Position numbers and translations under genes: made by a program. DNA of 64,000 nucleotides from JAEZDP01 sp044508265 (GTDB taxonomy: Bacteria; Acidobacteriota; Vicinamibacteria; Vicinamibacterales; Vicinamibacteraceae), in contig JBIQIB010000001.1 in NCBI GenBank assembly GCA_044508265.1, positions 1 through 64,000 on the forward strand. Direction: 5' to 3'. This document shows positions 30,019-39,708 of the stretch, piece by piece; position 1 is the first letter of the stretch, and each line of letters begins with the position of its first letter. A model generated the notes under the pieces. The model had not been told where the DNA came from, searched no databases, and worked only from the letters and a program-made list of their open reading frames with translations.

Positions 30019-30034
30019 GGCAACTCCCGTGCCG
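30019..30034 (-). promoter_or_regulatory. Sigma-54-like promoter of the YceI operon
   Basis: On the minus strand CGGCACGGGAGTTGCC keeps GG-N10-GC, with GGCACG and the full TTGC; 10 of 12 informative positions match. Predicted start near 30008, leader about 46 bases. Confidence 0.55.
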
Positions 30035-30104
30035 TGGTCGCTTTCTCCGGCCTGCGCCCGATATCGCGCGAAGCTGCCCTGCATCGCGCCCGGCGCGCGG
30101 GCTT

Positions 30105-30563
30105 TCACGGGTCGGCCGCGAATTTTTCCTCGTGGGCGTCCATGGCGCGATCGCCCGACCTGCTGGCGGCGATCAGGAGCATCTCGATCGCAGCCATCTC
30201 GAACGGCTTGTCGACGACGCCATACACGCCGAGCGCAAGGGCCGACTCGGTGAGTTCCGGGCTGTTGCACGCGGTCATCAGGACGACGGGACTTCGGGGC
30301 ACGCGTTCACGGAGGGTCCGCAGCAGACCGAGGTCGTTCGAGTCGGGCAGGCGGTAGTCGAGCAGGATGGCATCCGGCGACGGGTCGGCCCCGCCGACGG
30401 CGCGCAGCGCCGCCTCGGCGTCGCCGACGGCGATCACCGCGTGGCCCGACGCCGCCAGCGATTCCGAGATCGCCCACCGGAGCAGCGCCTCGTCCTCGAC
30501 GACGAGCACACGCAGGCGCGGAGGGCGGGCAGGGACGGGCGTGGAAGGGGACGGCAGGGTCAC
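30105..30563 (-). CDS. Single-domain response regulator (CheY-like)
   Basis: A 152-residue receiver domain with no output domain. Acidic pocket VVEDE (about 21-25), phosphoacceptor Asp69 in LLDYRLPD, Thr in LMTA and Lys in VDKPF are all present. The frame has no ATG; GTG 30563 is the only start that keeps the first strand. It probably relays phosphate in a multistep system or controls a partner protein. It is encoded upstream of and parallel to YceI, with its own sigma-54-like match 16 bases before the start codon. Confidence 0.82.
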   Translation of the reverse strand: MTLPSPSTPVPARPPRLRVLVVEDEALLRWAISESLAASGHAVIAVGDAEAALRAVGGADPSPDAILLDYRLPDSNDLGLLRTLRERVPRSPVVLMTACNSPELTESALALGVYGVVDKPFEMAAIEMLLIAASRSGDRAMDAHEEKFAADP

Positions 30564-30578
30564 GACGTCTGTCGTCAG

Positions 30579-30594
30579 GGCAAGTCGCGTACCA
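30579..30594 (-). promoter_or_regulatory. Sigma-54-like promoter before the single-domain regulator
   Basis: TGGTACGCGACTTGCC (minus strand) keeps GG-N10-GC and TTGC, 10 of 12 positions. The predicted start is near 30568, only about 5 bases before the GTG, so either the message is nearly leaderless or the match is fortuitous. Confidence 0.4.
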
Positions 30595-30724
30595 CGGCAG
30601 CGTGACCCGCAGTCGCGCGAGGACGCCCGGATTTCGCGCCTTCCTGTCTTCGCAGTCGGCTGGCGGCGAGGAATAGTCCGGACGCGACGGGCCAATTTCC
30701 CCGGCGCGAGACGGTCACGCGGCG

Positions 30725-31495
30725 CTAGGCGCGCAGCCGTGCGCGCAGCCGTGCCGCGTCGGCAGGGGCGTGCGCGTCGATGTCGTTGTTGAAGTAGGCG
30801 TAGACCCGGCGTCCGGCATCGGCCTGGTCGCGCAGGAACGTGGCCCAGTCGTCCAGCACGCGATCGGGGTAGCGGCCGGAGTACTTGCCGGTGCCGCCAT
30901 GGAAGCGCACGTACACGGCGTCGCTGGTGACCGCGCGCGCCGCTTCGCCCGTCGGACCGCCGGGCATGTCGTGCAGGCACAGCCCCACGCCGTGGGCGCG
31001 CAGCAGGTCCAGCACCTCGCTCGTCACGCCCGTCTCGTGCCGGAACTCGACGACGTGCGTGAGCGGGCCGACCCGCGGCCCGTCCTCGCCTGGCGTGTAC
31101 CGTGGCAGCATCGCGAGGAATGCCGCCAGGCGATCGACGTCCGGCATCCACCGGCCGGGTAACTGGTACAGGATGGGGCCGAGCCTGTCGCCGAGGTGCT
31201 GCGCGTGATCGAGCAGCCGGTGGATCGGCTCGGCGGGATCACGCAGGCGCTTCATGTGCGTGAGGTACCGGCTGGCCTTGACGGCGAACACGAACCCGTC
31301 GGGTGCGCGGCCCGCCCACGCCGCGAAGGTCTCCGGCGGCGGCAGGCGGTAGAAGCTGCTGTTCAGTTCGACGGTATCGAAGGCCTCCGCGTAGTGTTCG
31401 AGCCACCGGCGGCGCGGCACCACCAGCGGATGGAATCGCGCGCGCCAATGAGGGTAGTCCCAGCCCGAACAGCCGACGCGGATCGACCGAGCCAT
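30725..31495 (-). CDS. DUF72 (YecE-like) protein
   Basis: A 256-residue DUF72 TIM-barrel protein. VGCSGWDYPHWRARFHP at the N-terminus, NSSFYRLP and the FVFAVKASRYLTH strand are diagnostic, and RFHGGTGKYSGRY is the usual late motif. Function is unknown; the fold resembles metal-dependent hydrolases. ATG 31495 was chosen over the GTG at 31507, which would fall inside a sigma-54-like promoter element. It is divergent from the NtrC-type regulator at 31564. Confidence 0.88.
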   Translation of the reverse strand: MARSIRVGCSGWDYPHWRARFHPLVVPRRRWLEHYAEAFDTVELNSSFYRLPPPETFAAWAGRAPDGFVFAVKASRYLTHMKRLRDPAEPIHRLLDHAQHLGDRLGPILYQLPGRWMPDVDRLAAFLAMLPRYTPGEDGPRVGPLTHVVEFRHETGVTSEVLDLLRAHGVGLCLHDMPGGPTGEAARAVTSDAVYVRFHGGTGKYSGRYPDRVLDDWATFLRDQADAGRRVYAYFNNDIDAHAPADAARLRARLRA

Positions 31496-31506
31496 GCCAC
31501 GGACCA

Positions 31507-31522
31507 CGCCACTTTCGTGCCA
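31507..31522 (-). promoter_or_regulatory. Sigma-54-like promoter before the DUF72 gene
   Basis: TGGCACGAAAGTGGCG on the minus strand has a perfect -24 half (TGGCACG) and GG-N10-GC, 10 of 12 positions. The predicted start (about 31496) falls right at the ATG at 31495, so translation would be leaderless if this promoter is real. Confidence 0.4.
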
Positions 31523-31545
31523 GTGAGGCCGGGGGGCGGCCGCCG

Positions 31546-31551
31546 TATACT
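31546..31551 (+). promoter_or_regulatory. Possible -10 box of the NtrC-type regulator
   Basis: TATACT lies 12 bases before the ATG at 31564; only a weak -35 (GTGAGG) is found at 17-base spacing. GGGGAG (31556-31560 region) is the Shine-Dalgarno. Confidence 0.35.
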
Positions 31552-31563
31552 TCCGGGGAGCCG

Positions 31564-32915
<1,352 letters not shown>

Positions 32916-33015
32916 NNNNNNNNNNNNNNNNNNNNNNNNNNNNNNNNNNNNNNNNNNNNNNNNNNNNNNNNNNNNNNNNNNNNNNNNNNNNNNNNNNNNN
33001 NNNNNNNNNNNNNNN
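32916..33015. other. Assembly gap (100 N)
   Basis: Exactly 100 N. The two flanks are not copies of each other, so the true gap size and content are unknown. It hides the end of the NtrC-type gene and possibly the promoter of the CsbD gene. Confidence 0.95.
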
Positions 33016-33053
33016 GCTGCACGGGACATCCGTCCCCTCAAAGGGAGTCACAG

Positions 33054-33237
33054 ATGATCAACAAGGATGAAGCCGCCGGCAAGGGCGAGCAACTGAAGGG
33101 CAAGGTCAAGGACAAGGTCGGCGAATGGACCAACGACCCGGAGCTCGAGGCCGAAGGCGAGGCCGATCAGGTCGAGGGCAAGGTCAGGGAGACCTACGGC
33201 ACGGCGAAGCGCAAGGTGGACGAGGCCGTCGACGACG

Positions 33238-33260
<23 letters not shown>
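33054..33260 (+). CDS. CsbD-family stress protein
   Basis: A 68-residue, highly charged protein with the CsbD pattern GKGEQLKGKVKDKVGEWTND...EGEADQVEGKV. CsbD-like proteins are induced in general stress responses; molecular function unknown. ATG 33054 is preceded by AAGGGAG. The last 23 bases overlap the convergent NtrC-type gene at 33238. Confidence 0.92.
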
Positions 33261-34814
<1,554 letters not shown>

Positions 34815-34818
<4 letters not shown>

Positions 34819-35096
34819 GAAGTCGCGGTCTCCAGCGGCAGCGTGAGCAGCGTCGTGGCCTCCCCGGCGCCATGCCGGCGGACCACCAGTGTAGAGCCAT
34901 CGAGGCTGACCCTGCAGTGNNNNNNNNNNNNNNNNNNNNNNNNNNNNNNNNNNNNNNNNNNNNNNNNNNNNNNNNNNNNNNNNNNNNNNNNNNNNNNNNN
35001 NNNNNNNNNNNNNNNNNNNAGGGGCGTCCGCACGTCGTGCAGCAGGCGATTGAGAACCCGATCGTCGTCGGTCGACGGAGATGACATGTCCGGCAC
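34815..35096 (-). CDS. Histidine kinase, interior lost in assembly gap
   Basis: Only the two ends are visible. The N-terminal 25 residues end in LLHDVRTP, an H-box with the phosphoacceptor His. The C-terminal 34 residues (ending TLLTLPLETATS) look like the last strands of a HATPase domain. The 100 N between would leave about 92 codons, too few for HisKA plus HATPase, so the gap must be larger than 100 bases. Start is GTG 35096 or ATG 35087. It has no membrane segment, so it is probably a soluble kinase for the NtrC-type regulator that overlaps its stop. Confidence 0.7.
34920..35019. other. Assembly gap (100 N)
   Basis: 100 N inside the histidine kinase gene. Flanks are not duplicated. The number of N is a placeholder: the missing kinase core needs several hundred bases. 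Confidence 0.95.
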
Positions 35097-35151
35097 GTAT
35101 ACCGAAGCGCCGGTGACACGGCATGGTCAGCGGCAGGGTCCCACTATAGCA

Positions 35152-35541
35152 ATGTCGACAAGCTCTACCGTGCTCATCGTCGATGACTATCCGGACGCGC
35201 TGGACGTCTGGACGCTCTACCTGCGGGGTGAAGGCTTTCGCGTCGTCACGGCCGCCGACGGCCGTCAGGCGCTCGAGCGCGCGCACGGGTATCTGCCGGA
35301 CGTGGTCGTTCTCGATCTGGAGCTGCCCGACGTCTCCGGCTGCGACGTGGCTCGCGCACTCCGTGCGGCGCCCGACACCCGTCACATCCCCTTGATCGCG
35401 GCGACCGGTTCGGCGCAGGCGCGGCAGCTCGCCGAAGCACGCGGCGCGGGCTTCGACATCGTCCTGTCCAAGCCGTGCGACCCCGATGACCTCGTGCTGG
35501 AGATTCGCCGCCTGATGGCCGCCGTCTCCCCTCCGTCGTGA
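35152..35541 (+). CDS. Single-domain response regulator (CheY-like)
   Basis: A 129-residue receiver domain: IVDDY pocket near residue 9-13, Asp55 in VVLDLELPD, Thr in AATG and Lys in LSKPC. There is no output domain. It is divergent from the histidine kinase/NtrC pair, with only 55 bases between the starts; the palindromic CTATAG at 35144-35149 lies in that gap and could provide -10 elements in both directions. Confidence 0.88.
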   Translation: MSTSSTVLIVDDYPDALDVWTLYLRGEGFRVVTAADGRQALERAHGYLPDVVVLDLELPDVSGCDVARALRAAPDTRHIPLIAATGSAQARQLAEARGAGFDIVLSKPCDPDDLVLEIRRLMAAVSPPS

Positions 35542-35600
35542 GTGCCGAGGGCGGCGCGCTGTGGCGGCGGGACGTGGCACGCGCCGTGACATGACGACTG

Positions 35601-35610
35601 GGCAATTGCC
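35601..35610. promoter_or_regulatory. GGCAATTGCC palindrome (possible activator site)
   Basis: A perfect 10-bp palindrome about 100 bases upstream of the sigma-54-like promoter at 35709, a usual enhancer distance. Function is inferred from position only. Confidence 0.35.
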
Positions 35611-35708
35611 GACTCATTCTGAGCAGTCAGGGCTCACGCCGCAGTCGTTACGGCTGCCATCGTCGAGCAGGCAGCGGCGCGGCGCAGGTCATGTGGCGCC
35701 GCCGAGTG

Positions 35709-35724
35709 TGGCACGCGAACTGCT
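35709..35724 (+). promoter_or_regulatory. Strong sigma-54-like -24/-12 promoter
   Basis: TGGCACGCGAACTGCT matches 11 of the 12 informative positions of TGGCACG-N4-TTGCW, with GG-N10-GC exact. It is the best match in the window. Predicted start near 35735, 64 bases before the ATG at 35799. A weaker TGGCACG half-site lies at 35575. Confidence 0.65.
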
Positions 35725-35798
35725 ATCAACAAAGGTCGCCATTGGACCGTTGGCCGGGCATTCGCGCCCGGTCGTTCACATAGAAAGGGACATCCCGC

Positions 35799-36050
35799 AT
35801 GACGCCTTCAGCACCAGAGCTCGCTCATACTCAGGACCCTTCGGCACAGCCGGCCCGGGGTGAGTCGTGGTTGACGGAGGTGCTCGGTCACATCCGCGAG
35901 GAGTACGACGACATGCCCGGGCTGTGTCTCACATTGCCTCAGGCACAGCGCCTGTGGGGCCTCGACGCCGGCACGTGCCAGCGGGCGATTGCCACGCTCG
36001 TGGATGCCGGCTTCCTGAGACCCTCGCCGTTCGGCTACGTGCGCGCCTGA
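35799..36050 (+). CDS. Small protein of unknown function, possibly winged helix
   Basis: An 83-residue soluble protein. Residues 23-83 are predicted mostly helical, with the pattern LTLPQAQRLWGLDAGTCQRA followed by LVDAGFLRPSPFGYVR, which resembles a winged helix-turn-helix ending in a beta wing. It might be a DNA-binding switch or a small regulator, but I do not recognise a named family. ATG 35799 follows AAAGGGA. It carries the strongest sigma-54-like promoter of the window and stands alone between the signalling genes and the BON genes. Confidence 0.75.
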   Translation: MTPSAPELAHTQDPSAQPARGESWLTEVLGHIREEYDDMPGLCLTLPQAQRLWGLDAGTCQRAIATLVDAGFLRPSPFGYVRA

Positions 36051-36368
36051 CGCACTGCCGCCAGGGAAGAGGCGCAGCGGGCGCCCTCGAGCTGATTCCG
36101 CTCCGGTGGACGACGCTCAGGGCGCCCGTTCTGCGTCTGGGCTGGTGCCGCCGCAGGCCAGACTGGGAACTTCGCGGGGCGGCCGCGGGCGAGGTCGACC
36201 ACAGACGATCAATCGGTAGAGCCGCATCGTCAAGAAATCAAACGAGTTAGACCGTAGCCGCTCCATGGCATGGCTGATGCAATGGACGTATGGCGAGACA
36301 TCGACCCCGGTGCGGGCCGCTCGCGGCACACGCGCCGGGCCGATCCACATACATTCAGGAGGCAATCA
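36051..36368. other. 318-base intergenic region before the first BON gene
   Basis: No gene is seen. It holds an inverted repeat CGGGCGCCCT/AGGGCGCCCG (36078-36087 and 36119-36128) with a 31-base loop, which may act as a weak terminator after the 83-residue gene, and the sigma-54-like promoter at 36266. Composition is less GC-rich around 36220-36260 than in neighbouring genes. Confidence 0.6.
36266..36281 (+). promoter_or_regulatory. Sigma-54-like promoter of the BON lipoprotein
   Basis: TGGCATGGCTGATGCA keeps TGGCA, GG-N10-GC and TGCA, matching 10 of 12 positions. Predicted start near 36292, leader about 77 bases to ATG 36369. Confidence 0.5.
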
Positions 36369-36788
36369 ATGTCGGTACGGATGCTTGGTCATGTGGTGCT
36401 GATGGGGTCGCTCGCCGGTGTCGTGGCGTGCGACAGGGAACCGGACAACCGCGCGGAAGTCGAGATGCGGGAACAGACCGACGACGCGGCACGCACGGCG
36501 GATCGCACCGGTGATCGCATCGGCGGCGCCATGGAGGATGCGGCGGATGCGACAGCCAACGCGGCCGAGGCCGCTCGTGAGACCGCCGACATCAAATCGG
36601 CCTTCGCCGCCGACGATCTCGTCGCGGCGCATGAGATCGACGTCGACACCGACGCCGCCGCCAAGGTCGTGACGCTCACCGGCCGCGTCGACACGGAGGC
36701 GCAGAAGGAGCGCGCCGAGACGATCGCCCGCCAGGAGACCGAGGGCTATCGGATTGACAACAAGCTGGTCGTCGGCCGCGACAGCTAA
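36369..36788 (+). CDS. BON-domain lipoprotein
   Basis: A 139-residue protein with a lipoprotein signal (SLAGVVAC, Cys near residue 21), an acidic Ala-rich helical spacer (30-75) and one C-terminal BON domain (IKSAFAADDLVAAHEIDVDT...VTLTGRVDTEAQKERAE). BON domains bind membrane lipids and are found in osmotic-shock proteins such as OsmY. AGGAGG lies just upstream of ATG 36369. A second BON gene follows after a hairpin. Confidence 0.88.
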   Translation: MSVRMLGHVVLMGSLAGVVACDREPDNRAEVEMREQTDDAARTADRTGDRIGGAMEDAADATANAAEAARETADIKSAFAADDLVAAHEIDVDTDAAAKVVTLTGRVDTEAQKERAETIARQETEGYRIDNKLVVGRDS

Positions 36789-36821
36789 ACGGATTGGAGC
36801 GGTCTTCCCCCGACCGTCTCC

Positions 36822-36852
36822 GCGCCCCTGCGTCTCCCCGGCGCAGGGGCGC
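36822..36852 (+). terminator. Hairpin between the two BON genes
   Basis: GCGCCCCTGCG and CGCAGGGGCGC form a perfect 11-bp stem with a 9-base loop, 34 bases after the first BON stop, followed by ACCTTTC. It probably ends or attenuates the first transcript. Confidence 0.6.
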
Positions 36853-36884
36853 ACCTTTCATGAACTGAAGACCGGAGGCTTTCC

Positions 36885-37259
36885 ATGACTTTCCCGATCC
36901 GAAAAACCTCGCGTCGCAGAACGATGCAGGTGCTGGCTGTACCCGGCCTCGGCCTGTGCCTGGCCCTGGCCGGCGCCGCGTGCGGCAATACCGTGCAGGG
37001 CGTCAAACAGGACACGGCCAGTGTCGCCGAAAAGGTCGCCGGCGCCGCCGACACGGCAGGTGTCAAGTCGGCCCTGATCGCCGACGAGCGCGTGGACACG
37101 TCGAACATCAACGTGGACACCAACACCGACACCAACACCGTCGTCCTCAAGGGCTCGGTGCCGACGGCCGCGCAGAAGCAGCTGGCCGAGCAGATCGCCC
37201 GCGACAAGGCGAAAGGGTATCGCGTCGTCAACCAGCTGGTCGTGACACCCGCGTCGTGA
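36885..37259 (+). CDS. BON-domain exported protein, probable lipoprotein
   Basis: A 124-residue protein with a long basic N-terminus, a hydrophobic segment ending LALAGAACG (possible lipobox, Cys near 33), and a BON domain (VKSALIADERVDTSNINVDT...VVLKGSVPTAAQKQLAEQIA). It is a clear relative of the gene just upstream but without the long acidic spacer. CCGGAGG precedes the ATG. It is likely a periplasmic or outer-membrane stress protein. Confidence 0.87.
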   Translation: MTFPIRKTSRRRTMQVLAVPGLGLCLALAGAACGNTVQGVKQDTASVAEKVAGAADTAGVKSALIADERVDTSNINVDTNTDTNTVVLKGSVPTAAQKQLAEQIARDKAKGYRVVNQLVVTPAS

Positions 37260-37369
37260 CGACGCGGCACCCGCGACGAGCCGTTCCGGAGATGGCAGAC
37301 GTGCCTCGACACATCGTGTCCTGTCCACCGCAGGGTGCGTCTCTCCCCGGTTTCGCACCAGGAGGTCGT

Positions 37370-37666
37370 ATGGCGAAGTGGTCGTCGAAGGACGAGCGGC
37401 AGTACGAGCACATCAAGGAAGGCCTGCAGGATCGCGGCACGCGCACGTCGCGCGCGAAGGAGATCGCCGCGCGAACCGTGAACAAGCAAAGGCGTGAGGA
37501 GGGGCGCACGCCGAGCAGCCGCAGCCAGGGCACGGGCAATCCGCGCACCAGCCTTGACGCGCGCTCGAAGGACGAGCTGTACAACATCGCGAAGTCGATG
37601 AACGTCGCAGGACGGAGCTCGATGAGCAAGGACGCGCTCGTCCACGCCATTCGTGAGCGCCGATGA
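37370..37666 (+). CDS. Rho-N/SAP-like small protein (often labelled plasmid stabilization)
   Basis: A 98-residue basic protein. The N-terminal half WSSKDERQYEHIKEGLQDRG...AKEIAARTVNKQRREEGRTP matches a small family often annotated as plasmid stabilization protein. The C-terminal half SKDELYNIAKSMNVAGRSSM has the Rho-N/SAP helix-extended-helix pattern that binds nucleic acid. The name plasmid stabilization is historical and no plasmid feature is present here. GGAGG precedes ATG 37370. It sits in a row of stress-type genes. Confidence 0.85.
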   Translation: MAKWSSKDERQYEHIKEGLQDRGTRTSRAKEIAARTVNKQRREEGRTPSSRSQGTGNPRTSLDARSKDELYNIAKSMNVAGRSSMSKDALVHAIRERR

Positions 37667-37678
37667 GCCTTGCGTCAC

Positions 37679-37706
37679 CCCCGGCCGGCGTGCGCGCCGG
37701 CCGGGG
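37679..37706 (+). terminator. Strong GC-rich hairpin after the Rho-N-like gene
   Basis: CCCCGGCCGGCG and CGCCGGCCGGGG make a perfect 12-bp stem with a 4-base loop, 13 bases after the stop. No T tract follows, but it is the most stable simple hairpin I saw in the window. A sigma-54-like match begins 4 bases later. Confidence 0.6.
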
Positions 37707-37709
37707 ATG

Positions 37710-37725
37710 TGGCGGAGGACTTGCA
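37710..37725 (+). promoter_or_regulatory. Weaker sigma-54-like match
   Basis: TGGCGGAGGACTTGCA keeps TGGC, a complete TTGCA and GG-N10-GC (9 of 12). The predicted start is near 37736, 3 bases before the ATG at 37739, so the leader would be almost absent. Confidence 0.35.
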
Positions 37726-37738
37726 AGATACGGCGCGC

Positions 37739-38161
37739 ATGACCACCAGACGACCTCACGACATTCCTCCCCGTCCGGACGAGACAGAGACCGTGCTTCC
37801 GGCGTCCGTCCCATTCCGTCCCGACACGTTCCAGGATCAGGGCGAACTCGTCGCCACGCGCGAGCACGCGAAGATTCGCGCCTGGGCGGAGCAGCACCGT
37901 GCGGAGCCCGCGACAGGAGCGGCCACCGACACCGGTGGCGCCACCTTCGACGTGCAGGACGGCGGGGCCACCATCCGCCTGAACTTTCCGGCGGCCGCAC
38001 CCTTCAGGCCCATCACCTGGGACGAATGGTTCGCGCTCTTCGACCGTGACGACCTGGTCTTCGTGTACGAGCCTCCGCACGCGCGGGGAGGGGCATTCCG
38101 CACCCGCGGAGACAGCTACTACCGCCTCGTCCGCGCGAGCGACTGGTACCCCTCACGGTAG
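37739..38161 (+). CDS. Conserved-looking protein of unknown function
   Basis: A 140-residue soluble protein. The C-terminal half ITWDEWFALFDRDDLVFVYEP...SYYRLVRASDW is rich in Trp, Asp and aromatic residues and looks like a conserved domain; similar small proteins exist in soil bacteria without known role. ATG 37739 was chosen because an upstream ATG at 37670 would place the strong hairpin (37679-37706) inside the gene. It follows the Rho-N-like gene in the stress cluster. Confidence 0.65.
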   Translation: MTTRRPHDIPPRPDETETVLPASVPFRPDTFQDQGELVATREHAKIRAWAEQHRAEPATGAATDTGGATFDVQDGGATIRLNFPAAAPFRPITWDEWFALFDRDDLVFVYEPPHARGGAFRTRGDSYYRLVRASDWYPSR

Positions 38162-38288
38162 CGGCACTGCTGACCACGTCGCTCCGGTTTGGGTAGTCGC
38201 GTGCCCACCGCCAATGACGTGGTACCACGTCGCGAACGAGGCAGTCGCCCGCCCGTGACAGAAAGGCTGCATCCGAAGCAAAGCTGAA

Positions 38289-38304
38289 CGGCAACGCTCT
38301 TGCT
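38289..38304 (+). promoter_or_regulatory. Sigma-54-like match before the CHRD PEP-CTERM gene
   Basis: CGGCAACGCTCTTGCT has GG-N10-GC and TTGCT (9 of 12). The predicted start is near 38315, 52 bases before ATG 38367. Sigma-54 control of PEP-CTERM genes through PrsR-type activators is known in other bacteria, which makes the weak match more credible. Confidence 0.4.
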
Positions 38305-38366
38305 TCGACACACGCGTTCCCAGTCAGCAGTGCGTTGCGGACCAGGTCCGCGCGAAAGGGGGCCGT

Positions 38367-39011
38367 ATGTCGAACGTATCGAGTGCGAGGCGCGACGTGT
38401 GGCAATGGAGCCGCTGCCACATTCCATGGGCGTTGATGGCCGTGTTCCTGACGGCATCGTCGGCAGCAGCCGCACCCATCACCTTCAGGACTGCGCTCAC
38501 GCCCGAGGTGACAGGAGCGACAGGCAGTGGCGAAGTGACCGTCGTCTATGACGACACGGCGCGAACGCTGTTCATCGACGCGTCGTTCTCCGGCCTCAGC
38601 GGCACGACCACCGTGGCACACATTCACTGCTGTACCCCGACGCCGTTCGCCGACACCGTTGGAGTCGCCGTGACCCCGGGGACGCTCCCGGGCTTTCCGG
38701 AAGGGGTACAGCAAGCGGTCTACTCGATCGAACTGAACCTCGCCAGTGCGGCCACCTACACACCCGGGTTCCTCAGCAACTTCGGAGGAGACACGACTGA
38801 CGGCGCCGAAGCAGCGCTGATTGCCGGCATGTTTGCCGGCACCGCGTACTTCAACGTGCATTCCAGCAACTTCCCGGCCGGCGAGATCCGGGGGTTCCTG
38901 CAGCCGGTTCCCGAACCGGCGTCACTGCTGCTGCTCGGCATCGCGGGGGCTGTGGCCTGGACCACGCGGCGCACGAGCGTCCGTCGTGGCCGGCGTCCGT
39001 CGTGCGGCTGA
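38367..39011 (+). CDS. CHRD-domain PEP-CTERM protein
   Basis: A 214-residue protein with a long N-terminal signal (cleavage near AAA-PITF, about residue 36), a CHRD domain (DDTARTLFIDASFSGLSG, AHIHCC, and AYFNVHSSNFPAGEIRG) and a PEP-CTERM tag: VPEPAS, a hydrophobic stretch and an Arg-rich end. It is expected to be sorted by an exosortase to the cell surface. ATG 38367 lies close to GGGGGCC. It is convergent with the LamG-domain gene. Confidence 0.9.
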   Translation: MSNVSSARRDVWQWSRCHIPWALMAVFLTASSAAAAPITFRTALTPEVTGATGSGEVTVVYDDTARTLFIDASFSGLSGTTTVAHIHCCTPTPFADTVGVAVTPGTLPGFPEGVQQAVYSIELNLASAATYTPGFLSNFGGDTTDGAEAALIAGMFAGTAYFNVHSSNFPAGEIRGFLQPVPEPASLLLLGIAGAVAWTTRRTSVRRGRRPSCG

Positions 39012-39038
39012 AGGCGGAGGATTCGTTGACGACCGGCA

Positions 39039-39064
39039 CCGGGGCGCTCGCGTAGGCGCCCCGG
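39039..39064. terminator. Bidirectional hairpin between convergent genes
   Basis: CCGGGGCGC and GCGCCCCGG form a 9-bp stem with an 8-base loop exactly between the CHRD stop (39011) and the LamG-gene stop (39066). Confidence 0.5.
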
Positions 39065-39065
39065 T

Positions 39066-39608
39066 TCAGCGCCGGGCGGACGCGGCGATCGTCTGGAGCG
39101 TCGTGAACTCGGAGGGAGAGAGCGCCCGCCGGGTGAAGCGCGACGAGTGGATGGCGCCCTTGAAGTAGTCCACGAGGTTGATGCGCACGCCGACGGACGT
39201 GCGTCCCGCGCCCTGCGGAGACAGCGCGACTTCCTCGGCGCCATCGAGCACCCCGTTGACGTAGTTGCGCAGCACCCGCCCGTCGTACACCACCGCGACG
39301 TGGTACCACTCGCCGAGCGCGTGCAGGCTCTGCCTGTTCATCAGCGTCGCCTCGCCGGTCGTGCTGAAGTTGTAGCTGTCGAGAAACCACCGGTCGTCAA
39401 CGACCCGGATCTCGAACAGCATCCGGTTCTCGGAACCCGTCTCCTGCAAGTGGAACCACCGCTGCGCGCGGCTGCCGCCATCCGGGCGAAAGACCGCTTC
39501 CCAGGTGAAGGTCCGCGCGCCGGCCAGCGGGTGCACGTCCACGAACAGCGCCGCCTCCTGGCCGTCGAACTCGACGACGGGCCCGAGCGGGCTCTGCACG
39601 ACGCGAGG
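39066..39608 (-). CDS. LamG/concanavalin-like domain protein (5' part in gap)
   Basis: The last 180 codons of a gene whose start lies in the N-run. The visible part is a LamG-type jelly roll: TFTWEAVFRPDGG, GEWYHVAVVYDGRVLRNYVNG and FKGAIHSSRFTRRALS, the usual order in carbohydrate-binding laminin-G-like domains. It probably has a signal peptide in the missing part. An uninterrupted frame with serB through the N is an accident of gap length; the two are different proteins. Confidence 0.8.
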   Translation of the reverse strand, partial: PRVVQSPLGPVVEFDGQEAALFVDVHPLAGARTFTWEAVFRPDGGSRAQRWFHLQETGSENRMLFEIRVVDDRWFLDSYNFSTTGEATLMNRQSLHALGEWYHVAVVYDGRVLRNYVNGVLDGAEEVALSPQGAGRTSVGVRINLVDYFKGAIHSSRFTRRALSPSEFTTLQTIAASARR

Positions 39609-39708
39609 NNNNNNNNNNNNNNNNNNNNNNNNNNNNNNNNNNNNNNNNNNNNNNNNNNNNNNNNNNNNNNNNNNNNNNNNNNNNNNNNNNNNNNNNNNNN
39701 NNNNNNNN
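39609..39708. other. Assembly gap (100 N)
   Basis: 100 N between the LamG gene and serB. Flanks are not duplicated. About 70-80 residues of SerB plus the start of the LamG gene are missing, so the true gap is probably several hundred bases. Confidence 0.95.

Noticed and set aside
35575..35590. Second TGGCACG site upstream of the 83-residue gene
   Set aside because: The -12 half is GTGAC, without the GC dinucleotide; kept only as a half-site.
37370..37666. Plasmid or mobile origin, suggested by the usual family name plasmid stabilization protein
   Set aside because: No replication, partition or transfer gene is near, and the neighbours are chromosomal stress genes.
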